NCBI GenBank assembly: GCA_964017125.1
Contig: OZ024902.1
Coordinates: 34,755,676-34,819,675, forward strand
DNA: 64,000 nucleotides
Source: Flabesymbios commensalis
Lineage: Eukaryota; Annelida; Polychaeta; Terebellida; Flabelligeridae
Direction of reading: 5' to 3'
Shown: in pieces, positions 26,823 to 35,728 of the stretch
How the letters are laid out: every line of letters begins with the position of its first letter
Numbering within the stretch: position 1 is the first letter of the stretch
Made by a program: the position numbers and the translations under genes
The notes under the pieces: generated by a model
Told to the model about the DNA's origin: nothing
Seen by the model: the letters and a program-made list of their open reading frames with translations, nothing else
Database searches by the model: none

Positions 26823-27723
26823 TTTGATTATCTGTATACCCTTGCGCGGCTACATGCGTAGCCGCCCCAATACGGAAGGAATGCCCTTTGAAACAAGAAG
26901 ATGAGTGTCCTGTCATTGCTAAACAAAGTTTTAACTTTGCCGTATAAAAAGACCGCACTAAAGTCTCACTATCCGGGAAAATGAAAAGTGGACCAGGTTT
27001 ATTTCCCCTGGCTTTCAAGTAATTCTTCATGCACTTCACTGGGCAACAATTATGTTTGACACTAAACAACTCCAATGTTATTGGACGGCGTGACTCATTA
27101 TGTTTAAAATGTGATATCCTGACATATAACCCACATTTTGCTGATGACTGTTTGAATGAAATATCATTATATTGCAAAACTGATTTAGAGTCCCCCTTTC
27201 TACTTTTCAATGTAATTTCTCCCACCCGCATAAAAGCGAAAAATGATAAGGAAAATATACTGGCTAACAACTTCTGAATGTAAATTGATTCAACCGCTTT
27301 AGACAGTACATCAGTCAGAGAAATTAAAATGTCTAAGGTGATAGGTAACCTTACATCCAAAGAGGCAGCCAAATTCTTAGCACCTATTAACCTTTTCCTT
27401 ATGAGGAAAGAATCTGTTGGATCTTTAAACCCCGCTATTTTATGCATATAAGAAATAGCAGTCAAATTGGATGTGATGGTACTTGGAGAATAATTAGATT
27501 TGAAAAAAAAAGCAACAAAAGCAGCAATATGCTTTTTTAAAGCTGGTTTCGTACTAACATTTGGAAAATTTAATCCCATAAAATGTTTGAAACGGGAAAA
27601 ATGTCTGCTGTATGACTTGCGTGAAGATTTGCAGAGAGACGCCTTGACTAGAGTCCTCATAGTGGAATTAATTTTTCTGGTTGTAAAGGATCTGGTATTT
27701 TTACCGACTGTTGATCTAACCAA
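26752..27723 (-). CDS. Tyrosine recombinase of the Ngaro-like element
   Basis: A 323-residue frame. This enzyme integrates the cDNA circle of YR retroelements without a target duplication. The N-terminal third (about residues 25-110) is Lys/Arg/Ser-rich and fits the core-binding SAM-like domain. The catalytic domain shows the Arg I region FMRVGEITL (about 165), then HSFRIGAATH (about 275-285) for the H-x-x-R box, the GRWKS block with the second His/Trp position, and a KKYIR tail where the nucleophile Tyr is expected. Its last codons lie in the 1.17-kb tandem unit, so three copies of the 3' end exist. It overlaps the RNase H frame slightly. Confidence 0.88.
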   Translation of the reverse strand: MVRSTVGKNTRSFTTRKINSTMRTLVKASLCKSSRKSYSRHFSRFKHFMGLNFPNVSTKPALKKHIAAFVAFFFKSNYSPSTITSNLTAISYMHKIAGFKDPTDSFLIRKRLIGAKNLAASLDVRLPITLDILISLTDVLSKAVESIYIQKLLASIFSLSFFAFMRVGEITLKSRKGDSKSVLQYNDISFKQSSAKCGLYVRISHFKHNESRRPITLELFSVKHNCCPVKCMKNYLKARGNKPGPLFIFPDSETLVRSFYTAKLKLCLAMTGHSSSCFKGHSFRIGAATHVAAQGYTDNQIKAMGRWKSDAYKKYIRISSFKV

Positions 27724-28211
27724 GGAGCCATCCGGCGAGCCTCTGCAAACTGCAAACGAGAAAGTTTATCAGCAATCACATTATATTTGCCTGGGATATG
27801 TTTAGCTCGAAATAAAATGTTGTGTTTCAAACAAGCTAATACTAAGATTCTCACTAATATCATTATCCGTTTACATCGTGAAGTCTGTTTATTGATAATT
27901 GAAACCACTCCCATATTATCAGTCATAAAAATAATAGATTTATTGGGGATCAAGTGTGCCCATATTTCCATAGCTATCACAATTGGATACAATTCCAGTA
28001 AAGTAATGTCCCCTGATGAAAAATTTTGGGTCCATGGACCCGCTAACCACTTATTCCCAAAAAAAGCAGCAAAACCAAATTTGCTGGATGAGTCTATGTA
28101 CAGCTTCATACTGTCACATGTTAAAACAGCAGAGTTTATAAAAATATTTTTTCCATTGAATGACAAAAGAAAAAATTTCCATTTCATGCAAATCTGCTTT
28201 AGCTTCAGCAT
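27657..28211 (-). CDS. RNase H region of the Ngaro-like element
   Basis: Part of the pol region of the retroelement. It degrades the RNA strand during cDNA synthesis. Visible signatures are YIDSSSKFGFAAFFG for the first acidic site, LELYPIVIAMEIW for the Glu helix and FMTDNMGVVSIIN for the third acidic site, followed by KHNILFRAKHIPGKYNVIAD, the usual HxPGxxNxxAD end of DIRS/Ngaro RNase H. It lies directly downstream of the reverse transcriptase and overlaps the start of the recombinase frame. The motif set is complete. Confidence 0.85.
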   Translation of the reverse strand: MLKLKQICMKWKFFLLSFNGKNIFINSAVLTCDSMKLYIDSSSKFGFAAFFGNKWLAGPWTQNFSSGDITLLELYPIVIAMEIWAHLIPNKSIIFMTDNMGVVSIINKQTSRCKRIMILVRILVLACLKHNILFRAKHIPGKYNVIADKLSRLQFAEARRMAPWLDQQSVKIPDPLQPEKLIPL

Positions 28212-28258
28212 TCAATGCAACATAATGCGACATTTTCTTTATACCTATAGTCAGATTG

Positions 28259-29378
28259 TCAAAGGCGCCTAAGGAACGTTCGTCCTGGTGCCACTACATG
28301 ACAAGCGAATGACAATAAGCCTATAAGAGATTTAAGTTCCTTGAAGGTTATAGTTCTTCTAGCTTCTATGTGCTTTATCATATCCGTTAACTTACCTAAT
28401 TTATCTAACGGCATGCGTAATTCACCTGCAACCGTGTCAATCTCAATACCGTGCACTATACAACATGTAGTTGGTTCCACAGTTTTGGATATCTTGAGCG
28501 GAATTCTCAGCTCATTAGCCATAGGATAAAAGGCTGATAATGCCGATTTGCACAGCTCTGAATTTTCCGGACCAACAAATATATAATCATCCAAAATGTG
28601 ACTCATGCCTGAAATTTGAAAGTGGTGAACTAGAATCCACTGTAATGCACAGCTGAATCTTTCAAACGTTTGGCATGAAATTGAGCACCCCATTGGGAGA
28701 CTTTTATCAAAATAAAATTTGTTATCATATTTGAAACCCAACAGATGATAATCTTTGGGATAAATAGGTACAATTCTAAAAGCATCCTCAATATCTGCTT
28801 TAGCAATTAATGCACCTACCCCAAATTTTTGTACCAAATTTATTATGTGATCAATGTTTTCATATTGAACAGTTGTAAATTCGGAAGAAATAAACTCATT
28901 TATAGAACCCCCCAATCGGGTATGACAAATTATGTAGGACTCTGAAAGCCCCCGGCTCTTTCTTGGCCACTAGGCCGAGCGTAGATATGAGAAAGTGTTG
29001 ATAGGGTGGAGATGAGAAAGGACCGAGAACTCGTCCTAATGATATTTCTTTTCTCATCTTTTTGTTAGCAATTTCTTTGCTCTGACTAAAGGATGCATGA
29101 TTTTCAGATATAACTGTGTTATTTGGCCCATTATACGGTATTCTAAAACCTTCTTTAAAACCGGATATAAGAAAATTTGACTCAATTTTGTCATAATTAC
29201 TGACTCTCAGCCAGCTTTCAAGCTTTTCTACTATGAACGGTGTTGGTGGTGTTATTACTTCGGTTGTCAGATTTTTTGGACTTCCCATTACATTTCCCAC
29301 TGGGATGTTTCCCCCCGCAGTTGACACAGGCATGTTGAAATTTACACTGCCTGTTTCGACAAGGTTCGCTTCTTTCAA
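28259..29378 (-). CDS. Reverse transcriptase region of the Ngaro-like element
   Basis: Shows the finger block KKMRKEISLGRVLGPF and then FRVLHNLSYP. Next come AKADIEDAFRIVPI for motif A, LPMGCSISCQTFERF for motif B, and SHILDDYIFVG, whose LDD is the polymerase motif C of YR retroelements. The thumb part, with LKSLIGLLSFACHVV, leads to the connection with RNase H. RT of this type is shared by DIRS, PAT and Ngaro groups. It is treated as part of a fossil. Confidence 0.87.
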
Positions 29379-30245
29379 AAGCGAAGCACTGACATTTCCG
29401 AAAGGGAGCCCCCGCCCCCTTGCTTTTCCGAAAGGGCTTGGGTCGAAACCCAGGACCTTCCTTCACATTTACACAAGAAAAATAGAGGGACCAGTGTACT
29501 TCCCCCCATGACAATTTATGGTTTATCAACTGTTGACGAAACCCTATATCGTATGCTTTCCAAGCTCCACCTCCATACTTTTTTGCCGTTTCTCTAATAA
29601 ACTTGCCGTAGGTCAGGATGCCGTCTATCTGTGATGGATCATACTGACAGACCAGGGAAACAAAAATCATGAAAGCATCAGTCCATTCTTCTAAATTCTG
29701 TATGTCTTTTGATGGCTTCTTTGGTAAAATCTGGAACGCCCCTTCTCCCTGAGCACTTTTAACTTCCACTGCTAATGTCTCTTCCCTATCACTATCAGTT
29801 AATAGTTAACTGAAATTGACATATTCTCCCTTGGCTACTTTAGCCCTGATCTTGGGAGAGACATGTGCTGCCAGAGAGGTTGACACAAAATTGTAATGCG
29901 AGCCCTCGGGCACCCTTCGCTTACCCTTTCCAGAGTCGTCGCCGGAATCACCGCCCAGTGACTCATTCTCTGACTCACTTTCACCGTCTGTGTCATTCGT
30001 GGGGTCAGTGTTTGCAGGGCTAGCGTCTTTTAACTGACCGCTTTCTTTGAGTTTTTCAACACCCCATCTGTAACCTGCGCCACCAGGTTTGCTACGTCAA
30101 TATGCTGATGTGTTGTGGGTACAGGTAGGTCCGCCACCTCAGTCGACGCTTTTCTCTTCCGGGACTTGTTCTGGGAGGCACTCTCCACTGCTACGGCTGT
30201 CTGCTTTCTTGATCGTTTTTTGGGCGGCATGCTTGTGAACATCAA
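29218..30245 (-). CDS. Gag-like region of the Ngaro-like element
   Basis: The upstream part (about 30245-30030) is short and basic, with PPKKRSRK and KSRKRKAS clusters resembling nuclear localisation signals. The downstream part (about 29769-29218) has the block WKAYDIGFRQQL..SWGEVHW, seen in gag-like proteins of DIRS/Ngaro elements. A Cys/His cluster (CQCFAF..CRNRQCKFQHAC, then CGGKHPSGKC) binds nucleic acid in relatives. Identification rests on the zinc cluster and on its position before the RT. Confidence 0.75.
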
Positions 30246-30483
30246 GCAAAAACCAAACAGCAGTATCTGTTTACATTAAATCATATACCATCTGTATGAA
30301 AACCAACTGTAGTCCTAACCACAAGTACATAACATGACATTTTTCCTTGATGTATCCAGATATAAAGCTCATACTACAGGCAAACTTGTATGCCTTACTA
30401 CTTGAGTAGCTGTGTATCAATCATGCAATCCAAATTACACTGATAATTGTCTGAATATTTCAAAATAACATGTAAATATCAAT

Positions 30484-30813
30484 AAAGGCATACACTCCTG
30501 CCATAATTATACTTTAGATAACCTAATACTTAAAGGCATACACTCCTGTTTTATCATAATCAATAAAAGACATACACTCCTGCCTTTATTGAAAAACACC
30601 AAACTAGACAAGGCATACACTCCTGCCTTAGTCAGTAAAGGTGCTCACTAAATAAAATAAGAGGCATACACTCCTGCCTTAATTGAAAATACACCAATAC
30701 TAGACAAAGCATACACTCCTGCTTTAATCAGTAAAGGTACTCTATATAATGAAAGTCATACACTCAAGCCTTAATTGTACATATTAAAGCAATTAAAGGC
30801 ATACATTACTGAC
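30484..30813. repeat. Array of 8 short hairpin repeats, ~45-bp spacing
   Basis: The consensus is aaggcatacactcctgcctt, whose ends aaggca and tgcctt are inverted, with an 8-nt loop. Copies start near 30484, 30532, 30566, 30610, 30661, 30706, 30751 and 30795. Two spacer types alternate (a gtcagtaaaggt type and an attgaaaa.acaccaa..actagaca type), giving a higher-order period near 95 bp. The arms stay pairable in most copies. It lies in the 5' part of the Ngaro-like element, upstream of gag. Confidence 0.88.
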
Positions 30814-30840
30814 AACATCTGATATATAATATAAGATTAA

Positions 30841-31263
30841 GGGGGCTACCATTTAATATCCAGGGGGGGGGGGGCAGGGATATTGGGATGGACCAAAATA
30901 TTTTTTTCAATATGATCCAGCTCATGGTTATTTTTTTCCAGCTGTACGGTTAACAAATTATTTATTTCAACCACTTTTGGAACGACTTTCAAAATTGCCA
31001 ATGTATTATTTATTAAGCTTTATAATATGATATTAGCCTAATATTTTGCAATGTGAGAAACTGAATATCTCCAGAATCTTAAAAATTTCATTGGCTAGAA
31101 AAAAGTTTAGTACGCCAAAACATGTAGGCTTGCCCGATATGCCATAAATTATTTATTTCAAATGGGATCGACATCAAATTATTTATTTCACCTTCTCTCT
31201 GCCTTTAATTATTTATTTCGAAAATATCCCTGCCCTCCCCCTGGATATTGAATGGTTGCCCCC
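30841..31263. mobile_element. Harbinger-like MITE, TAA target duplication
   Basis: The 27-bp inverted repeats at 30841-30867 and 31237-31263 match at 25 positions (left begins gggggctaccatttaatatc). TAA flanks both sides, the 3-bp target of PIF/Harbinger transposons. The interior has about five copies of aattatttatttc and no coding frame. It sits between the hydrolase and gag regions of the retroelement, so it inserted later. Confidence 0.82.
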
Positions 31264-31325
31264 TAACTAGAGTGCATTACAAACAATTTCATAACTGCAG
31301 AAACTAACCACATCCTTGATATATT

Positions 31326-32015
31326 TCAATTAGAAATAGTAACAGAGCGCGATAAGCCCCTGCCTAGCATCACCAATGCAGCAGCTCTCACAGAATAATA
31401 ATAGCGCAGCATACCCGCATCATTTAAATGGGTACCATCCTCGTTTATCAGACGACGCCAATTATTATTCATTCTCCTGTGTGTCCAGAAGTCTATATGT
31501 GGGAAGAATTCGCATAAAAATTTTAATCTCACATTTACCTCCTTTACTAAGACATTATAGCCGTCTCTTAAAGAACGGCGACCCCTAGCTTCCCGTGGAA
31601 GCAATTGGCAAATCATCACATGATGTACATGTAGGCTACTTCCTTAACCAGCCAACGCGCTAAATTTACGATTGAATCTGCCAGTTTAGTTGCATCAGCA
31701 AATAGAACACACAAATCATTCCCTCCAATGTCTAGAATTATCCAAGACCCTGCCAAACTTGTTTCATCATGGCATGCTAAAACATGTCTTCTAACTCTAT
31801 CAATTCTAGCACCGGAAATACCAGTCATGGTTACATTGAATTCATTAGATAATCTTAGATTAACGTTCACTAATCCAGAATTAATTGACTGACCTTTCGC
31901 CTAGCCCTAGGACTAGTTTGACAAAAACTATGCAAGCGACGTACAAAACTATGCCCTAAAACAATGACATTGTCTTTAGGAGGTAGAGCAGAACCCACAG
32001 TTAATTGGGACGCCA
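31326..32015 (-). pseudogene. SGNH-type hydrolase region
   Basis: A hydrolase-like protein of about 225 codons, broken in about one or two places. Visible blocks match the SGNH/GDSL order: VIVLGHSFVRRL near the start (block I, where Ser acts), TGISGARIDRV (the Gly block), IILDIGGNDLC (the Asn block) and, near the end, EDGTHLNDAGM (the Asp/His block). Enzymes of this fold are esterases or lipases. Such hydrolases are reported as passengers of some Ngaro-type elements in fish and sea urchins and in ORF1 of some CR1-group LINEs. Here it lies 5' of gag on the same strand. It could instead be the 3' part of an older neighbouring element. Confidence 0.75.
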
Positions 32016-32339
32016 TGATTAAACAATTTTTCATAGCAAAATACAATAATAATTTAACAATTTTTTCTGAAAATTCTCAAAGCTTTTTTGCCTTGCAAGC
32101 ATGGTCAAAGAGAGCGATAACTTACGCCCTCTAGCGAGTGCTACGCAAACACATAAGCAGCGTCGCCAATGCAGAATTAAACGCTACATGTTTTAACTCT
32201 TCTACGAACAAAACCTGGCATACAGGGATTTAAGATAAATAGCTTTAATACTGTTATCCACATAATAAACAAATACATACATTTCCCCAGCCATAAAAAT
32301 ACTTCTATCTTCAATATAGAAGTTTGTATTTAATTCATG

Positions 32340-33215
32340 GGTTCAGTAGGTTACAGTAGTAAAATATGTAATTATTTTCAATTGCTATTTTTTGTAAATA
32401 ATAACGAAAAATCACATAAGTTACCAATTTATCCGATTCTTTGGCTATTAAAATGTATGATTAGCCACTAAAATAATCTTTCTAAGTAGATGTATACCCC
32501 AGATACGATCATTTATGTATTTCAGGTAATTTCGGTATTTTGATGGTAGTCATTTTGCCATATTGGGAACTTTCTCAACACAGATCACCGTCACGTGTCA
32601 ATTTCTGGTCTCTAAACAAACTAATAGCCCTCATGGAGGGTCCTAAGGTTATATTACCTTTATATGAGTTATTTTATTGCGTTATAGTGTAAAATATGTG
32701 ATTTTTTTGTTATCTTGTACTTAACACCATCAATGTTATTAGTTGGCAATCACAAGTAATGTTAATCGATTTCTTGGACTTGAAAATGTATGATTAGCCA
32801 CTTAAATCACCTTTTTATAGCCAAGATACGATCATTTATGTATTTCAGGTAATTTCGGTATTTTGATATTAGTTATTTTGAAAGTCGGCCATATTGGAAA
32901 CTTTCTCCATACAAATCACGTGTTGGGTGGCTGCTTATCAGACAGGAGAGGTCTCGGAACAAAATTGTGCCACTCATGGAGGGTCCTATGGGTATAGTAA
33001 CTTTATATGCATTGGTTCATCGGGGTGTAATGATAAAATATGTGATTTTTCGTTATTTTTTGATTTTACACCAAACATATTAACAGTTGGCAATCAAAAG
33101 TAATTTGAATCGATTCCGTGGCTCTGAAAATGTATGATTAGCCACTGAAATTATATTTCTTAGTACATTATAAAAGGCCAAGATATGATCAATTATGTAT
33201 TTCAGGATATTTCGG
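32340..33215. repeat. Tandem array, ~330-345 bp unit, about 2.7 copies
   Basis: Aligned on taaaatatgt.att near 32361, 32690 and 33035, on gtatgattagccact and on atttatgtatttcagg..atttcgg. Units also include catggagggtccta and a gccatattgg block. No coding content. Divergence between copies is moderate. Confidence 0.8.
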
Positions 33216-33278
33216 CTGGAGAAATGGGGGTCGTTCACAAAAATCCTTATAAAATTCGCTGTGTGGATTTCTGAGCGA

Positions 33279-33363
33279 GGTGGCCACTCTAGATATACTC
33301 AGGAATAGCTAGGGGATCAGAAAAATGACACCACCCTTTGACGGCAGATGTTGTCCACCTAAC
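33279..33363 (-). repeat. Dispersed repeat R2, copy 2
   Basis: Reverse-complement relative of 16583-16690, best matched over acaccaccctttgacggcag. It ends just before the TA that begins the next repeat. Confidence 0.55.
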
Positions 33364-33372
33364 CAAAAAATA

Positions 33373-33525
33373 CCCTGCAAACACTGTACGTAATATAACG
33401 TTCGTTAAGGTCCCATTTTCGTCATTCATGGATGAACGTAACGAGGACGTGCTAGGGACGTAGTCATAATAACCCTAACGTCCCCAGAACGTCCCAATAA
33501 CGCTACATTTATGTTTTACGTTCTT
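33373..33525. repeat. Dispersed repeat R3 (aacgt-rich), copy 1
   Basis: Nearly identical to the first ~155 bp of 50530-50757, starting ccctgcaaacactgta. It carries many aacgt/acgtt words. The head resembles cccagcaaacac of the hairpin MITE family. At 34615-34626 there is gtgtttgctggg followed by TA, an 11-of-12 inverted match to the head here, which is preceded by TA. The span 33373-34626 may therefore be one TIR element, interrupted by an LTR-like piece. Confidence 0.65.
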
Positions 33526-33545
33526 ATAGAGGAGTTTAGAGATAT

Positions 33546-34117
33546 TGTTGAGAGATATAGAAGAAGTGTAGTAGCAAACGTTTCTTATTGTTTAATAAGT
33601 ATAAAGCAGGATTTTATAGAGCTGGTGACTCTAGCTTTGATAATAAATTTAGTAATACATTTAGTATAAATTTCGTATATGATTTATAGGTAGCAGACTG
33701 TCGCTTATGGTGTTTTAACATCTTACACAGTAACTATTGAAGCTGGTGATTCTAGCTGAGGTTTGGCTTAAGTGCTGAAGTTGAGTCAATCTGAACTCGC
33801 GTCTAGTTATTCTGGACCTGGCACTTATGGCTATACATATTTTAATTAAGTGAGCATCAACATGTGCTGAAAGTTCAGTCACTCTGGACTGGCATACGTT
33901 TTTTAGCTATTGCTCATGAATGTAGAGTAAGTAAAATATATAATTATTCAGGCTAAATAGTACAAGATTGAATAATTAAGAGGCATCCTGTATATATGTT
34001 AAAATAAAAAGTGTAAACGAATTTACATGTTGATTCAGTATTTTAACCTTAACTTTGTTGAAACGCCGTATCAACCGAGTCCGTTTTCGCCCCTTTTATT
34101 TTTCCCGTGTTCACGGG
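33546..34117 (+). mobile_element. Possible LTR remnant with tRNA-Leu-type primer site
   Basis: The stretch begins tgttgagagatatag and ends near cccgtgttca. It is followed directly by tggtgtcagaa (34118-34128), the start of a primer-binding site complementary to a tRNA-Leu 3' end. Inside are repeated gctggtga.tctagct words. No internal coding region follows, so it would be a solo or nearly solo LTR. It separates repeat R3 from the gtgtttgctggg end. Confidence 0.4.
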
Positions 34118-34289
34118 TGGTGTCAGAACCCTGGGTGTGGCGAGACCGTCACATATATCATTGTTGCAATAACTCCTTCTCCCTACCTCAAACTTGTGAT
34201 GCACTAAATTGCTAGCGGACACCACCCACCACAGCAATGCCTTTCCTTGGAAGTTTATGTTCTGCACACAAAAAAGAAGAAGAAGAAGA

Positions 34290-34626
34290 TATAGGGGATG
34301 TAGGGGCCTGGGCCCATCTATATTTTCACAATAAAATAAGTTTTAAGACTGCTTCAATAAAATATTACCATGATAAACATACAATATTGTACAATATTTT
34401 TACAATAATATTAGCTTAAACATGGATGCTGGCAAAATGTTGTTATAAAATATTTTTTTTGTGAAAACATGGACACGACCTTTTGAAATCACTATTGTCA
34501 CGATTATTATGTGTTTAAACATTATAAGGATGTTGGTACAATGTATTAGAAACGATTTTTTGTGAAAACACGCATAGGCCCTACAACCTTTTAAAAATAT
34601 TTGAAAAATGTTTTGTGTTTGCTGGG
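34290..34626. repeat. MITE-like tail ending gtgtttgctggg
   Basis: AT-rich sequence with repeated aacatt..aatgtt and tttttgtgaaaacac blocks at about 34460 and 34560. It ends with gtgtttgctggg and TA. Similar ends occur in several small elements of this window. Confidence 0.5.
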
Positions 34627-34801
34627 TAGGCCTATAGAGGCTAATTTTTTTAAAGTAACATAATACTAAATAGGTATATTTTTACATTTCTGGAAGAAAA
34701 TGCCCAGAGAAAATGTTATTTTCAGTATAAAAGACTGTTACAACTAAAGTATTTATCCTACTGGAGCAACATGTAGACCTAATAGGCTAGTAGGCTTATA
34801 T

Positions 34802-35220
34802 TGTAGCGGGATTGGGCGGTGGTCATGTTGGCGGACCGTCCTCTACGACTTCCGATCCTCTGTCTGTCTCTACCTCCGTCTGGGCGACGGTAAATAATAA
34901 CTGCTTTGACTCTGTAATACTCTTACTCTTTCTTTATTGTTTGTCGTGACATAGTATCAGCTGTGCACTCCTCGAACAAAACGCGACGGCCTTGAGCCAC
35001 GTGGCTGTGGCTGCGTGGATCAGACGACACGTCTGTCTACCTCAGTGCCTGAGATGAGAGTGATGCAAGTACATTCGCAAACCGCGGTCGTTCCCGTTAG
35101 CGCGAGAAACGGCAGGGGTCCTAGAGGAGCGCGCAGCGCGAGGGCTGACGCGAGATTATGCACTAGTTCTGGTATAAACCTTATAGTGCCTCTCTCTTTT
35201 CACCTGGTGAGGTAGGTGAT
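34802..35220 (-). repeat. Gypsy LTR copy 1 (3' LTR)
   Basis: On the plus strand it begins tgtagcgggattgggcggt. It matches 50960 onwards through ggcggaccgtcctct, gtctctacctccgtctgggc and the gatcagacgacacgt block to about 35070, and then less well to about 35220. On the element's strand it ends ..cccgctaca. The edge next to the LINE is approximate. Confidence 0.65.
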
Positions 35221-35511
35221 TGTACAAGCAATGGCAAGAAGAAGTCCAGGAGACAAGGAACCAGGGAAGAGGCGACCAGCCACCAGAGTAAGGGCAAGGA
35301 CTGACCCTTTGAAATGTGCTCTGCTTTCTGAGCAGTGTGTTTGAAACCACCATCATGAACCGTCATCGTTAGCCAACCATCCGTGTCCGCCGTGCCATCA
35401 CCCAAGCTAGCAATGTAATGATAGAGAGCTCATTGCTTAAGACCAGAATCCGTCTCCTTCAGTGCTATGATTGAAAGCCCACTGCCTTATGTGTCTCACA
35501 AAACGGCTCCT

Positions 35512-35728
35512 TTCAGAGCCCCTGCTCTCTGTGGGAACAGGAGTTCAGGAGTTCAACCGATATCCGTCAACCGTCAACCGTGTTCTTGTCTCATGCAGTG
35601 GAGTGATAGGGAACTCCCCGCTTTTGGTATGTCACACAGAACGGCGCCCCCAGAGCCCCTGTTCTATGTGGGAACAGGAGCTCAACCGTTATCCGTCAAT
35701 CGTCAACCGTCAACCGTCAACCGTGTTT
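35512..35728. repeat. LINE 3' UTR duplication with ttgacgg repeats
   Basis: On the plus strand, two ~142-bp units each hold cagagcccctg.tct.tgtgggaacagg and end in runs of ccgtcaa (35563-35583 and 35690-35725). On the LINE strand these are (ttgacgg)n runs just after the ORF2 stop. This is an internal 3' UTR tandem duplication. Confidence 0.75.

Larger units (their letters stand above)
26000..32015 (-). mobile_element. Ngaro-like tyrosine-recombinase retroelement (fossil)
   Basis: Order on the minus strand: SGNH hydrolase region, hairpin-repeat region, gag-like protein with zinc fingers, reverse transcriptase, RNase H, tyrosine recombinase, then the 3' flank inside the tandem unit. Gag-RT-RH-YR without a methyltransferase fits the Ngaro branch of the DIRS order. 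It is broken in about three or four places but otherwise near-complete, so it is probably fairly young. A Harbinger-like MITE has inserted at 30841-31263. I could not see the split direct repeats expected at the ends. The start and end are approximate, and whether the hydrolase belongs to this copy is not certain. Confidence 0.75.

Noticed and set aside
27787-28272. 161-residue plus-strand frame over the RNase H region
   Set aside because: Antisense to a clear RNase H. It reads as low-complexity hydrophobic sequence.
30484-30813. CRISPR-like look: ~20-bp repeats with ~25-bp spacers
   Set aside because: The spacers are two alternating related sequences, not unique ones. No cas genes are present and the setting is an animal retroelement.
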